Of a DNA stretch of 64,000 bases, positions 1 to 10,106 are shown in pieces. Source of the stretch: Viola odorata (taxonomy: Eukaryota; Streptophyta; Magnoliopsida; Malpighiales; Violaceae); the NCBI GenBank assembly GCA_963691705.1, contig OY829541.1, forward strand, positions 32,376,719 to 32,440,718, in the 5' to 3' direction. Below the pieces are notes generated by a model that saw only the letters and a list, made by a program, of their open reading frames with translations, searched no databases and had not been told where the DNA came from. Every line of letters begins with the position of its first letter. Position 1 is the stretch's first letter. The position numbers were made by a program, and so were the translations under genes.

Positions 1-397
1 CAATTTAAATTCCAATTTTAGTTGCATTTTAGCTAGGGGTGGGCATTCGGGCATTTCGGAAATACCCAAAAAATTTATTTCGGGTATCTGGATTCCGAAA
101 TACCCAAAAAAAATCTCTAACCCGAACCCGAATTTTCAGTACTCAAATTTAAATTACCGAAATTTGAATTTCAGAAATTCGGATATATTCGCAATTTCCC
201 GAAATTCAAACCCACTCAATCAAAACCCCAATTAATCCAATCCCAAATCAAATTGCAACCACCAAAATCAACCATTAAACACCCAATCACCAAAACTGCC
301 CAGCACCAACAATCAACCCAACAGCCGAACCACCACACAACCATCAACGCCTCCGCCACAGCCGCCGTCTATCGCCCATCGCCGCTGATTCTCAAAG

Positions 398-1362
398 ATG
401 GCGCATTTCATTCCTTGCGCTAGTACTAATGATGCGACCTACATCGCTAACTTATTCGTTAAAGGAGTAGTCCATTTGCATGAAGTTCCTACTAGTATTG
501 TTAGCGATCGGGATAGTAAATTTCTGAGCCATTTCTGTCAGGTTTTGTGGAAGAAACTAGGAACTAAATTGCTTTATTCTACATCATGTCATCCACAAAC
601 CGATGGGCAGACGGAAGTGGTTAATAGGACTTTAGGGTTTTTATTGCGCACTTTGGTTTCTAAGCATAATTCTACATAGACTGATCATATATCTTTTATT
701 GAATTTGCTTATAATCATTCTGTTCACTCAAGCACTCATTATTCACCATTTGAAATTGTCTATGGTTTTGATCCTTTGACTCCGTTAGATTTGACTCCTT
801 TACCTCTAAGTGATGTGTCAAGTTTAGATGGAGCTAAGAAAGCAGAGATGAAGAAAATCCATGAGCAAGCTAAGCTTAACATTGAGAAGACGAACGAGTG
901 GGTAGCATGTAAGCACAATCAAGGCAGAACTACAGTTTCCTTTAATGAGGGCGATTGGGTTTGGCTGCACCTACGCCGCGAGCGGTTTCCAGCCAAACGT
1001 CGAGGTAAGCTGTCCAACATAGGCGATGGACCATTTCAGATCGTCGAGAAGATCAACAACAACGCATACAAGCTTGATCTCCCAGTGAGTATGGTTCAGT
1101 TAGTGCCACGTTTAACGTTACTGACTTAATTTTGTTTGATGTAAGTGATGATGAAGAGGAGCTGGTTGGAGCAAATTCGAGGGTGAATTCTTTCGAAGGG
1201 GGAGGGAATGATACGATCCCCAACGTGCCTTTGCCACCAGATGGACCTATGACTCGTGCTCGAAGCAAGGACTTGCAGGCGAAGCTATCACACATCATCC
1301 ACAGGGAGCTTGCATGTGAGACAAGCATCGAAGAAGCCGTGCTTCGTGAGAAGAGTCCGTGA
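398..1362 (+). pseudogene. Chromovirus-type Ty3/gypsy integrase and polyprotein C-terminus, 5'-truncated
   Basis: This is the end of a gypsy polyprotein. It starts inside the integrase catalytic core, which joins element cDNA to host DNA. The second catalytic Asp region ([12 protein letters not shown]) and the Glu region ([14 protein letters not shown]) are visible; the zinc-binding N-terminus and first Asp are missing. The frame is broken by TAG at 677-679 and by a one-base shift near 1083-1096, after which the usual C-terminal segment follows (SATFNVTDL, then SRVNSFEGGGND, then MTRARSK). The last 50 or so codons lie inside the 3' LTR, as known for plant chromoviruses. RT, RNase H, protease and gag are absent. 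The lineage within the chromoviruses is uncertain. Confidence 0.85.
1194..1207 (+). other. Polypurine tract of the chromovirus
   Basis: The purine run gaagggggagggaa lies just before the LTR start TGATACGATCC, the expected place for the plus-strand primer. It also codes for the FEGGGN part of the polyprotein. Confidence 0.75.
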
Positions 1363-1481
1363 CTCATCACCCTGCTTTCTGTCGCCGGTGTAATCACGCC
1401 CTGTTCTGACATAATCACGCCGCAAACAGAAGGATGCCAGCAACAAGCATATGGACAAGCATATGCTGAAGAAACAGTGGT

Positions 1482-1591
1482 TAGCGTCATTGACTCTAAG
1501 CCTTAGCGTCAATGACTCTAGTGACTTTTTGTTTCTTGAGGCAGAGGCTAGCGTCATTGACTCTAAGCCTTAGCGTCAATGACTCTAGTGA
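1482..1591. repeat. 43-bp direct repeat in the chromovirus LTR
   Basis: A 43-bp segment at 1482-1524 recurs at 1549-1591. Each copy itself contains two versions of tagcgtcaWtgactcta, giving four copies of this 17-mer in the U3 part upstream of the TATA box. Confidence 0.85.
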
Positions 1592-1775
1592 TTGTTTTAA
1601 GAAAGACAATTTTCAGACTTTCCTTTCCTCGGCTGACGCTTTTCCTTATTTATTAATTATGGACTTATTTAAGTTATTGTCCTTATTAATTAATTAAGTT
1701 AGAATGAATTTAATTAATTAATTAATTAGGAGTTTAATATGACAAAGGATTTCTTTTGTAAGGATTAGGTTTTCC

Positions 1776-1783
1776 TATATAAA
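1776..1783 (+). promoter_or_regulatory. TATA box in chromovirus LTR
   Basis: TATATAAA followed by AGGAGCC sits about 570 bp into the LTR, a normal place for the end of U3. Confidence 0.6.
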
Positions 1784-2139
1784 GGAGCCTCCTTATTCAT
1801 TGTAAGGTTACGAATTTTGATAATTAAATTACAGAGAATTTTCTCTCAATTGTTCAGCTTGAACTTTATTCCTAATTGAGACCAGACTCTCGATTAGATC
1901 TGCAAGTAAAACCGAAAGTCCACTTTATTGAGTCGCTTCGCCTAGGTTGGTATTCACAGGTTGAATACAGGGTTAGGGTTTCAAATCAAGATCCTTTCTT
2001 GTTTGATTTGGGTTGGCTAGTACAGGTTATTAGCAGGGTCAAACGCTCAAGAGAGTTTTCATTCCACATCGTTCAAATCCAGGCTTGAACTAGATAGGGA
2101 ATTACGTGTTACGCATCCTACGCAACTAGGATCGTATCA

Positions 2140-3045
2140 CTCGCCTCTCACCCTCGGATCAGGCCTCACCATCTCCTCCAGCTCTCCCTCCCTCTCTCAG
2201 CCATACAACCAAAACCGCCATCGCCACCACATGTCGTGGCTCCTGCAACAACCCATCTGAAGAATCTGCACCAGAAACAGAATCGAGAGGGATAGTGCTG
2301 TTAAAGTTGGTGTCTTTACCTAATTTGGGGGTCTAGGTTGTGGAGCTTATGTTGGTAAAATTGTTTGCTTTAGCTAATGTAGGGGTCGATTGGTTCTACT
2401 TGTGTTTTATGTTGGTGTTGTTGCTGGTGCTGCTGGGTTAGATTTGTTGCTTTAGCTAATATAGGGGCCTGTTGTTGTTGCTGGTGCTGCTGGATTTGTT
2501 GGCTTTGAAAACCATTTCTTAACTTTTCTTTTAATTATTTTGATAGGCGGAAACCAAAAAATATCACTGTTTTTTGCTAGATTTGTTGCTGGTGCTGCTG
2601 GGAGTTGAAGGAAGAAGATGAAGTTGTTTTTGTTTTAGGGTTAAGTTGGGTTTGACAGATAGGTTTGGTTAATGGATCGGCCCATCAGAAGGACTAACTA
2701 TATCGAAATACCATACTGAACTAATTTCGTTATTTTGGTACGGTACCGAAATTTATTTTTGGGCATTCGGTATACTGAATACCAAAATACTGTTCGATGC
2801 TCACCCCTACATACATTGTTAGTTATTTGTCTATTTGGAGCAAAAACACTTTAATTCTGGGATACAATTGACGACAATATAAGCTTCAACCTATTAGCTA
2901 TTACTTCCGTAATAATTTTAAAGATCGCATTACATAAACTGATCGGCCTAAACTGAGAAGTTTGTGTAGCTTTTTTAACTTTTGGAATGTGTTATAAAAG
3001 TGTGGTTAAGTGTAGTTGGATTAGTAGAGTTATTCAATCCAAATA
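2140..3045. other. No gene seen: hAT right arm and spacer
   Basis: 2140-2809 is the right arm of the hAT-like unit. It has degenerate repeats (tttgctttagctaatgtaggggtc near 2362 and again near 2443) and repeated tgctggtgctgctgg words. 2810-3045 is AT-rich with no recognisable feature. Confidence 0.5.
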
Positions 3046-3825
3046 AGCCTTTTGGAAAGGTTTTGCAAATGGTTGATTCTTGGCTAAGGTTAAATGGGAA
3101 GTGATGGTTAAAAGTCGCGGTATTGGTACGGTCTTGAAAAAGAACCTCTTTTGTTCAAATGGTGTTGGAAGCTTTAGGTTGCCAAAAGAGGGATTTGAGG
3201 CAACATTGTGTCCAAAGAGTATGGCTTTGGTACTATTTTTCTTGTTCCCACAACTTCGGTTTTAGTGATGTCTCGGGTGTGGAGTGGTATTTTTTGGGTG
3301 TATGATTTCATGACCAGCTTTTGGGATAACAACCGTATATTTTGATTAGGTACTAAGGATTTTACTTTATTTTGGCATATGAGATGTAATCAGTGACGTT
3401 GATTTGGCCACTAAATTTCCCACTTTTTTTGCCCTATCTACTGAGTAAGAGGCTGTTGTTGTGATTGACACGGGGGTGTGGGTTAGTGACATGAAATTTG
3501 CGGTGGTCGGTTCCATTAGGTGAGAACGAGCTGATTGAAAAAGATCTCATGCTTCTCCTAGCTGGAATCTCACCAAATAGGGATCTCAAAGACCGTGTTT
3601 TGTGGGCACCTGAGTCCTCATGAGAGTACTCTGCACAATCAGGTACTTTAATTCTTGAATTAAGGAAAGTTATTGGTCACACTAACATTGACTCATCCTT
3701 GAGTGTTGTATGGTGTCAATTACTTCCAATTAACATTCAAATCTTCATGTGGGTGGCGGTGCAAAATCGTATAGCATCAAGAGATTTTTTTACTCACAGA
3801 GGTTTGTGTGTTGAAGTCCGTTAGG
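3046..3825 (+). pseudogene. LINE reverse-transcriptase C-terminal relic with zf-RVT region
   Basis: Translation in several frames resembles the region after the RT domain of plant L1-type LINEs. Around 3080-3250 there is AKVKWEVMVKSRGIG followed, after frameshifts, by a lysine/tryptophan-rich stretch ending near KEYGFG. Around 3699-3823 there is VVWCQLLPINIQIFMWVAVQ and then RIASRDFFTHRGLCV, which matches the pattern of the zinc-binding region found after LINE RT (zf-RVT). The coding strand is plus. Many frameshifts and stops show this is an old, partial copy; no poly(A) tail or upstream RT core can be seen. Confidence 0.6.
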
Positions 3826-3894
3826 TGTGTGTACCTCCTAGAAAACCAATTATATTGTACTATACTCTATTTTCTCCCAGAAAACAACAGCAAG

Positions 3895-4060
3895 TAGGGG
3901 TGAGAATTCGGATTTCGGATCGGAATTCGACGAGTTCGGATTGGATAAGTTTGGATTCGGATAATTTTGGATCGGATTTTTTCGGATATGTTGTTAGGGA
4001 ATCCGAAACTTATCCGACGAGTTCGGAATCGGATCGGTTCGGTCGGATTTTCAGATTTTT
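3895..4060. repeat. Isolated hAT-like terminal region
   Basis: It begins TAGGGGTGAGAATTCGG, close to the hAT-like end at 34. It continues with many short ttcggat/cggatc words (gttcggattgg, ttcggatcgg), typical of hAT subterminal repeats. No partner end was found, so it may be one end of a deleted element. Confidence 0.45.
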
Positions 4061-4833
4061 TTCGGATTTGTACGTGCCAAAATTGTAATTTATTTTCTAT
4101 GTACGTGCCAAAAAGATATTCAAATCAACGCATAAGGAATTGTAATTTCATCACATACTCAAAGCATAAGTAATTGTAATTGTAATCAAAGCATGAATGC
4201 AAACAGGATGATGAAGGCCAACGGTTGTGGTGAGCTGATGTTGAAATTTAGTTCGTGCTTTAAAGCTTGAGTTTAGAAAAATATCACCGATATCAAAATT
4301 GGCAAATCATTCAATCAGTACCGTAATCGCGAACTCGATACCTACAAAAAAAATGACAATGAGTTAGTTCATGATTTAATTTAAAACCCATCGACGTATA
4401 TTCCGGGCCCACAAATCCGAGCCCAATCTTTATTCTTTTCTTTTATTTTTCTTGGGTTGGGTACCTACCTGCATCACCGATTAGTTAGTAATGAGTAATA
4501 AATAAAAATAAGCAAAGTAAGACACGTAAAAATAAAAAATAAAAACCAATGGGTTGGCCCAAGCTCACTCCATTTCTTTCCTTGACCAGCCTAACCTCAC
4601 TCTATTTCTTACGCTGCGCACTCCTCTCCTCTTCCTTAATTTTTTTTCCTTTTCTCTTTTCTTTTATTTCTTTTTCTTTCTTTGCTCTCCTCTTTGCCGC
4701 AGACCTCACTCTTCCTCTATTTCCATTAATTTTATTTCCTTTTTCTTTTTTATTCTTTCTCTGCTCTAAAATACAACACACACAAAACACAACAATAGAA
4801 GTAATTTTTGGGTCAGATTTAGTTGTTGATGGA
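4061..4833. other. No gene seen: AT/pyrimidine-rich spacer
   Basis: The long pyrimidine-rich run at about 4610-4765 gives Phe/Leu/Ser-rich open frames that are low complexity only. Nothing else is supported here. Confidence 0.5.
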
Positions 4834-5165
4834 TGATAACAATTAAGGCAACCCCAATGGTATTATCTTCCTTGTACCAGTTTAGAGGCCGGAATCCTAC
4901 CGCGTCTGCCCGGGGTCAGCCGCAGAAGGGTGAAGCCCCCCTTTTTCAGCAAGGAATCCTGGGATGGTCGACATCAGCGGAGGGGGGGATCTCACGGTTC
5001 ATCTATCCACACGAACGACGTTATCCCATCCCAGGACAGTCAGGACGTCACCCGGAGATATCGCCCCTGACGTCACCCGGAGATATCGCTCCTAACGTCG
5101 CTAGGGATATCACCCTCGATGTCACTGGGAGCGTTATTTTCCCAGATACCGCCTTCAACCTGGCC

Positions 5166-5173
5166 TATAAATA
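5166..5173 (+). promoter_or_regulatory. TATA box of LTR C
   Basis: TATAAATA within cctataaataccccacc, about 208 bp before the LTR end. It is conserved at the matching place in element E. Confidence 0.7.
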
Positions 5174-5268
5174 CCCCACCATTTAAAATGCAAGGTAAGC
5201 CTAAGATCGCTACTAGAACCTCTACTATTTTGAACAACCATACTAACTTAAGCATCGGAGTGTCTACG

Positions 5269-5285
5269 CCGGAGCCCCCCTCCGG
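5269..5285 (+). promoter_or_regulatory. Conserved R/U5 stem-loop (CCGGAG/CTCCGG) in LTR C
   Basis: CCGGAG, a short C-rich loop, then CTCCGG can pair perfectly in RNA, about 100 nt downstream of the TATA box. The same hairpin occurs in the 5' LTR of E (49884-49900) and is broken in the 3' LTR of E. A role in the leader or polyadenylation is inference. Confidence 0.5.
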
Positions 5286-5376
5286 TGCTTTGCAGGTATA
5301 TTCGGCGGTAACTACAGTGACTCTGATTGATCCCACCTCTACTTCTGACTCCCCAGAACTTCGAATCTTATCAAAT

Positions 5377-5395
5377 TGGTGCTTTCATTAAGAGC
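5377..5395 (+). other. Primer binding site of element C
   Basis: TGGTGCTTTCATTAAGAGC begins three bases after the LTR end. The matching site in E is TGGTGCTTTCATTGAGAGC. It is the expected tRNA primer site; I do not assign the tRNA. Confidence 0.75.
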
Positions 5396-5461
5396 TTTGG
5401 TTGATTAAGTGAGCATCCTTGACAGCCAAGCTCTGTTCTTCCTGCGAAGATCGGACCAACC

Positions 5462-7322
5462 ATGGCTTCTGACTCGGAGTCCACTCCGCCTCCATCTTCC
5501 GGCATTCCCTTTACGATCCGTAGGTGACTTTTTTCCTTTCGCCACTGCTGATGAGTCTACTATGATGCAAGAAATCAGTCGAGAGTCTTCAGATATCTCC
5601 TTTAGGATAGTAGGAGGAATACTTTCCTTCCAGATAAGCATTCCCTTACCCTAGACGGGGGGAGACAGTTCTTATGCTCCTCCTTCTAGGGGACTCACGC
5701 TTAATGATGCTAACAACCCCCTCACGAGCGAAATATCCGCCCTTCGTGCTCGGCTGGATTACTTGACTGAGCTGGCCGCGAGGATCGCGCCAGATGCTCG
5801 GGGGTCGAGTATTCCTCCCCAGGTTATTTTTACACCATCTATTGTCGCCGAACGGCCCTTATTGCCCTTACAACACAGAAGTGTCCCGTTGACTATGCCC
5901 GCAGCGAATACCCCAATTAGCCTTATGTGACTCGATCAGGGACAAGTAGAGTCTTATGTTTCCCATCCCTCAAGTAGAAAGACGGCTCGACGAGCACAGA
6001 GACCGTTGGGACGGTCGGCGAGAAGAAGCAAATAGGAATGTATCCCTTGAACGCAGCGAAAGATCTAGCAGTAGAAAACATCAAACCCGCTCACCCAGGA
6101 GTCGCAGTCAGTCCCCTCAGAGACATCACATTCCAGATCCGCGTAATTGGAGACATCATTTGGAAGTGTCACCCCCTCGTCACGCGCGTGAAATCCTTGA
6201 CGATACTTCAGGTCACCCGTTTAGTCGTCGGGTGAAGCGTCATAGGGTCAGTCGATATGTGAAACTTCCCACAGAATCCTACGATGGTACCAGAGATCCC
6301 ATTTCTTACCTCAAGAAGGTGAAGGACTTCGTACAATTTCAGACCCATAGTGATGCAGTCTTGTGTCAAATATTTGTCATGACGTTGTCAGGGGTTGCCC
6401 GCCTCTGGTTTGAAGGTCTTCCCGGTGGATCTATTGATAGCTTCCCGCAGTTGGAATCTAAGTTTTGAAGTCGATTCAGCACCACGGTCCCCATCAGGAA
6501 ATCTGCAGCGGCTTTATTCGATATCCACCGAAAGCCTCAGGAATCTTTGAGAGATTTCCTTAGTCGTTTCGACTTGGAAATGACATTAACCCCTGGCGTT
6601 ACCGTGGACTTCACCGTAGAAGCCTTGAAGCGGAACTGCCGTTATGGGAAATTAAGAGACACATTGATGGTGGACCCCCCGACGACGTTAGGCGCGTTAA
6701 GGCTGAAAGCCCACAACTACGCAAGAATGGAAGAAGAAGAAAATAGGGACAAAGCCCGGAGCGTGTTACAAGACGCGCCTCAAGTCCCTAACGCTCCTAC
6801 CACTACTACTTCGGAGGATCGCTTTATTGATGAATATACACAGCGAAAAGATCACATTCCTAGGGCCTCCAATCGGCGCAGAGGCAACTCCTCAAAAGGA
6901 AAGTCTGGCAATTCCCCTACTCGGCGACAGGGAGATCCTCCCAAGGGCCGAATTTACGACCCGGACCTCCCTTCCCTCATTTTACCAAGAGCGGAAATAT
7001 TAGCAATTATGGAACAGCGGAATCTACCCATTCGTTACCCTGCCCCTGTTAAGCCTGGGGTAATCATGGGAGGAAGAGAGAATGTTTTTTGCAAGTTTCA
7101 CAAAGCTAAGGGACACTCTACAGAAGTGTGTAGAGAATAAAAGCTGGTGATAGAGCATCTTGTAGAGGAAGGGTATCTCAGAGAATTCGCCACTAAGACC
7201 AGAGAGGAAGCTAGGAATAATCCTACCAGCAGAGCTGCTGATAACAGACTGATAACAGACCAACACCCCCTCGCGTTCCAGGAAGTAATGTTGTCCCCGC
7301 CAGAAGAGGTAGAGAAACATTC
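5462..7322 (+). pseudogene. gag of element C
   Basis: Gag builds the particle that packages element RNA. The start ATG at 5462 (MASDSESTPPPSSG) is supported by the same start in element E (50078); here codon 22 is TGA (5525) where E has GGA. The main gag frame is open from 5956 to 7140, with one in-frame TGA at 6466-6468. It shows an Arg/Ser-rich start, a retrotransposon-gag core (near 6280-6660, with KVKDFVQFQTHSD and the Trp/Phe-containing VARLWFEGLPGGSIDSF) and a CCHC-like zinc knuckle CKFHKAKGHSTEVC near 7090-7130. TAA at 7138 then interrupts a frame that continues with the usual Glu/Leu-rich tail. At least one frameshift lies between 5530 and 5956. Confidence 0.85.
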
Positions 7323-7922
7323 ATGATGGAGGATGACGAGGTCCCTATCATCAACATCATAGCCGGAGGTACCCCCTACCTGGATGAACCTGCACAGTTG
7401 CCGCCCGCGACGGGAGACAAGCGGAAGCGGGAGGGTGCGATAACGAAAAGTGAAGCGATAAGTGCTTTGGACAGGATGGTGCTGTCTTTTTCCGAAGAGG
7501 ACGAGAAAGGCGTCATTTATCCACACAACGACACGTTAGTGGTCACGCCTGTTATCGCTACTCACGGGGTTAGAAGAACCCTCGTGGACAACGGAAGCGC
7601 CGTGAACTTATTTTCACTAGAAGCCTATAACCTTATGAAGCGCCCTGACAGTAAGTTGACGCCCTACAAGAAGCCAATAATTGGGGTGGATGGGGTCCCA
7701 ATCCCAGTAACTAGGGTAACCACCTTGCCCGTGTACTTCAGAGAGGATACCTCCAAGCGATCGGAGGAGCTGCTATTCCTAGTCGTGGACCTAAATCTGC
7801 CCTATAACGGTATTCTGGGAAGACCTTTCCTCAACCGCTTCTGAGTGGCGATATCACAAAAATATTTGAGGATGAAATATCCCTCTTAGGAGGGGGTAGT
7901 CTTAATAAAAGGCAATCCGAAA
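7323..7922 (+). pseudogene. Aspartic protease domain of element C
   Basis: This is the retroviral-type aspartic protease that cuts the polyprotein. The catalytic triad region is LVDNGSAVNLF, with the Asp codon at 7587-7589; D-N-G in place of D-T/S-G is common in Tat-type elements. The C-terminal ILGRPFL motif of these proteases is at the end of the first open part. TGA at 7842 and TAG at 7887 interrupt the frame, which otherwise runs on into RT in the same phase. Confidence 0.88.
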
Positions 7923-9209
7923 TTGGCGGCCGAGTGTTACCTCCTCATGACTCAGAAGAGTTGTGATAGGTACGTCTGTGTAATGGTAGATCCGTACGAA
8001 CAGAATAATGAGAAGCGCACTCAGCCATTAGACAAAATGGTACCCGTGCCGGTTAACGGGATCGATGGAGCAAGCTTCCTGGTTAGTGAAAAGATTAGCC
8101 CAATGGAAAACCTTCAACTAGCTCGGTTGTTGCACAAGTGTAAAGGAGAATTCGCATGGAAGCCCGCGGACATGCCAGGTATCTCTCGGGAGGTGGCAGA
8201 ACACCGACTCAATGTTGATCCCAACGTCAAGCCAATCCAGCAGAAGCGACACGCGTTCTCTGCAGAGAAAGCATCACACGTCGAGAAGGAGGTGATCAAA
8301 CTCCTAGACGCCGGTTTTATCCCAGAAGTCCAATACCCGACCTAGCTAACCAACCCAGTTCTTGTCCCAAAGCCCAACGAAGATTGGCGCATGTGCATCG
8401 ACTTTACTGACTTGAATGATGCCTGCCCCAAAGATTGCTACCCTCTTCCTCGGATTGATCAGCTGGTTGATCAGACCGCGGGGTACGTCTATCTAAGCTC
8501 TCTAGATGCCAATTCGGGATACCATCAAATCCCCATGGCCGTTGAGGATGAAGAAAAAACCGCTTTCATCACCCCGAAAGCTACTTACTGTTATACGGCA
8601 ATGCCGTTTGGGCTGAAGAATGTTGGAGCCACCTTTCAACGAATGACAAACAAGGTCTTTGAAAAGCAAATTGGAAGAAACGTGGAAGCATATGTTGACG
8701 ATATAATGGTTAAGAGCCGAAGTTTCCAAGGCTATTTGAATGACTTGGAAGAAGTTTTCCGCGTGATGAGAAAATACCAAATGAAGTTGAATCCCCGTAA
8801 ATGCATGTTTGCGTTTCAGACGGGAAAATTTTTGGGTTACGTGGTTAGCCGGAAAGGTATCCAGCCCAACCCCTCAAAGGTCAAAGCTATCCAGGATGTG
8901 ATACCTCCTCGAACTGTCAAAGAGGTGCAAAGACTGACGGGGCGCGTTACTGCCCTAGGACGATTTATCTCTAAGCAGGGTGAGAGATGCCTGCCATTTT
9001 TTAAGGTCATACGCAAAAAAGCTCCTTTTGGTTGGACAGCGGAATGCGAAGAGGCGTTCATGGGCCTAAAAGCTTATTTATCGTCTGACCTAGTGCTGAC
9101 AAGGCCAGAACCGGGCGATACCCTATACCTATACCTCGGTGTTGCAGACAAAGTGGTTAGCGCCGTCCTCGTTTGAGACGACAGCCATCTGCATCACCCC
9201 GTCTATTTT
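7923..9209 (+). pseudogene. Reverse transcriptase of element C
   Basis: This RNA-dependent DNA polymerase copies element RNA. It has the lead-in motif ADMPGISREVAEHRLNV, the first catalytic Asp in LSSLDANSGYHQIPMA, the MPFGLKNVGATFQR motif and the YVDD active site (8691-8702). The connection region follows (RLTGRVTALGRFISK, then EAFMGLKAYL). All is one frame, with nonsense codons TAG at 8343-8345 (in YPT*LTNPVL, where Trp is usual) and TGA at 9174-9176. No frameshift is seen. The copy is dead but well preserved. Confidence 0.92.
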
Positions 9210-10106
9210 ATGAGTCACATTTTGAAAGATGTCGAGCTGCGATATGCTCGCATTGAAAAAATAGCGTTTGCACTGGTTCAGGCCAGGCGAAAAATGGACA
9301 GATACTTCCAAGCCCATCTAGTTATCGTGCTTACTGACCAACTGTTGAAAAGGATATTCCGGAAGCCTGAGTCTTCAGGAAGGATGCTGATTTGGGCCAT
9401 CGAACTCGAGCAATATGGGTTGTGGTACCAAAACTGTCCTTTCGTGAAAGCCCAGGTCCTAGCAGACTTCACAGCCGAATGCACCTTCACAGAAGATCCG
9501 TTAACGGACCTACCGGAAGAGGAAAGGGAGGACTTGGACCTCCCGTTCCCTGAAACCTATACTGATTTGTGGGTTGTTCATGTGGATGGAGCCAAGAACC
9601 AAGAGCTGGCTGGAGCCGGGATCTTCATGATCGGATCGCACGATATGCAGATACGATACGCCATCAGAATACTGCAGCCGTTATCCAATAACGCAGTGGA
9701 ATATGAGGCATTACTAGCCGGCCTCAGGATAGGAAGAAACTTTTCTGCCAAGGTCATACATGACACAGGAATGATGGGAGACTTGCAATTGAAAATTTGT
9801 GGAGATTCCAAACTGATAATATACCAAGTCTTGGGACACTCTCAGGCTAGAAAGCCCATCATGGTTCAGTACCTCGCCAAAGTGAAATGCGAACTGTTGG
9901 AAATAAAGAAAAGCGGCATGCGGGTCAGTTTTGAGCACATCCCCCGAGAGGATAACGCTGAAGCGGACGACCTGGCCAAACGCGCTTCAAATCCAGACCC
10001 GTCCATACCCAAGGGCGTGTATTACCGAGAGATATCAGTTCCCTCCTTCATGGAAGAGCAAACATCGCTATGCGTGGAAGAAATTGAAAATGACTAGCGA
10101 ATCCCT
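9210..10106 (+). pseudogene. RNase H domains of element C
   Basis: The first part (RIEKIAFALVQARRKMDRYF, then an HLVIVLTDQ stretch) is the gypsy RNase H that follows RT. The second part (from about 9560) is a further RNase H fold with all four acidic sites visible: VHVDGAKNQ (Asp codon 9585-9587), NNAVEYEALLAGL, CGDSKLIIYQV and EDNAEADDLAKRA. A second, archaeal-type RNase H beside the gypsy one is a known feature of the Tat lineage. The frame continues from RT; TAG at 10095-10097 interrupts it before integrase. Confidence 0.87.

Larger units (their letters stand above)
1209..2139 (+). repeat. 3' LTR of the truncated chromovirus (931 bp)
   Basis: The LTR begins TGATACGATCC and ends GGATCGTATCA, a perfect 11-bp terminal inverted repeat with TG..CA ends, directly after the polypurine tract. 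It contains the end of the polyprotein ORF, an internal direct repeat, AT-rich TTAATTAA runs and a TATA box at 1776-1783. The partner 5' LTR is missing. Confidence 0.82.
34..2809. mobile_element. hAT-like non-autonomous element carrying a chromovirus fragment
   Basis: The left end reads TAGGGGTGGGCAT and the right end reads ATGCTCACCCCTA, which are near-perfect terminal inverted repeats of plant hAT type. Both subterminal regions are rich in CCGAAATACC/CGGTAT-like motifs, as is usual for hAT ends. No transposase is present. The interior holds a 5'-truncated chromovirus (398-2139). No convincing 8-bp target duplication is seen (left flank attttagc, right flank catacatt), so one boundary may be altered or the flanks may have decayed. 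Confidence 0.55.
4834..5373 (+). repeat. 5' LTR of element C (540 bp)
   Basis: It starts TGATAACAATTAAGG and ends CGAATCTTATCA, directly followed by the primer site. The start, the end and the R/U5 part match the LTRs of element E (49411 and 52522), showing the same family. It carries a TATA box (5166-5173) and a GC-rich stem-loop (5269-5285). Confidence 0.85.

Noticed and set aside
26..2817. An 8-bp target duplication for the hAT-like unit at 34-2809
   Set aside because: The flanks attttagc and catacatt do not match.
4549..4836. Phe/Leu/Ser-rich 95-codon frame before element C
   Set aside because: It is a pyrimidine-rich low-complexity stretch and runs into the LTR start.
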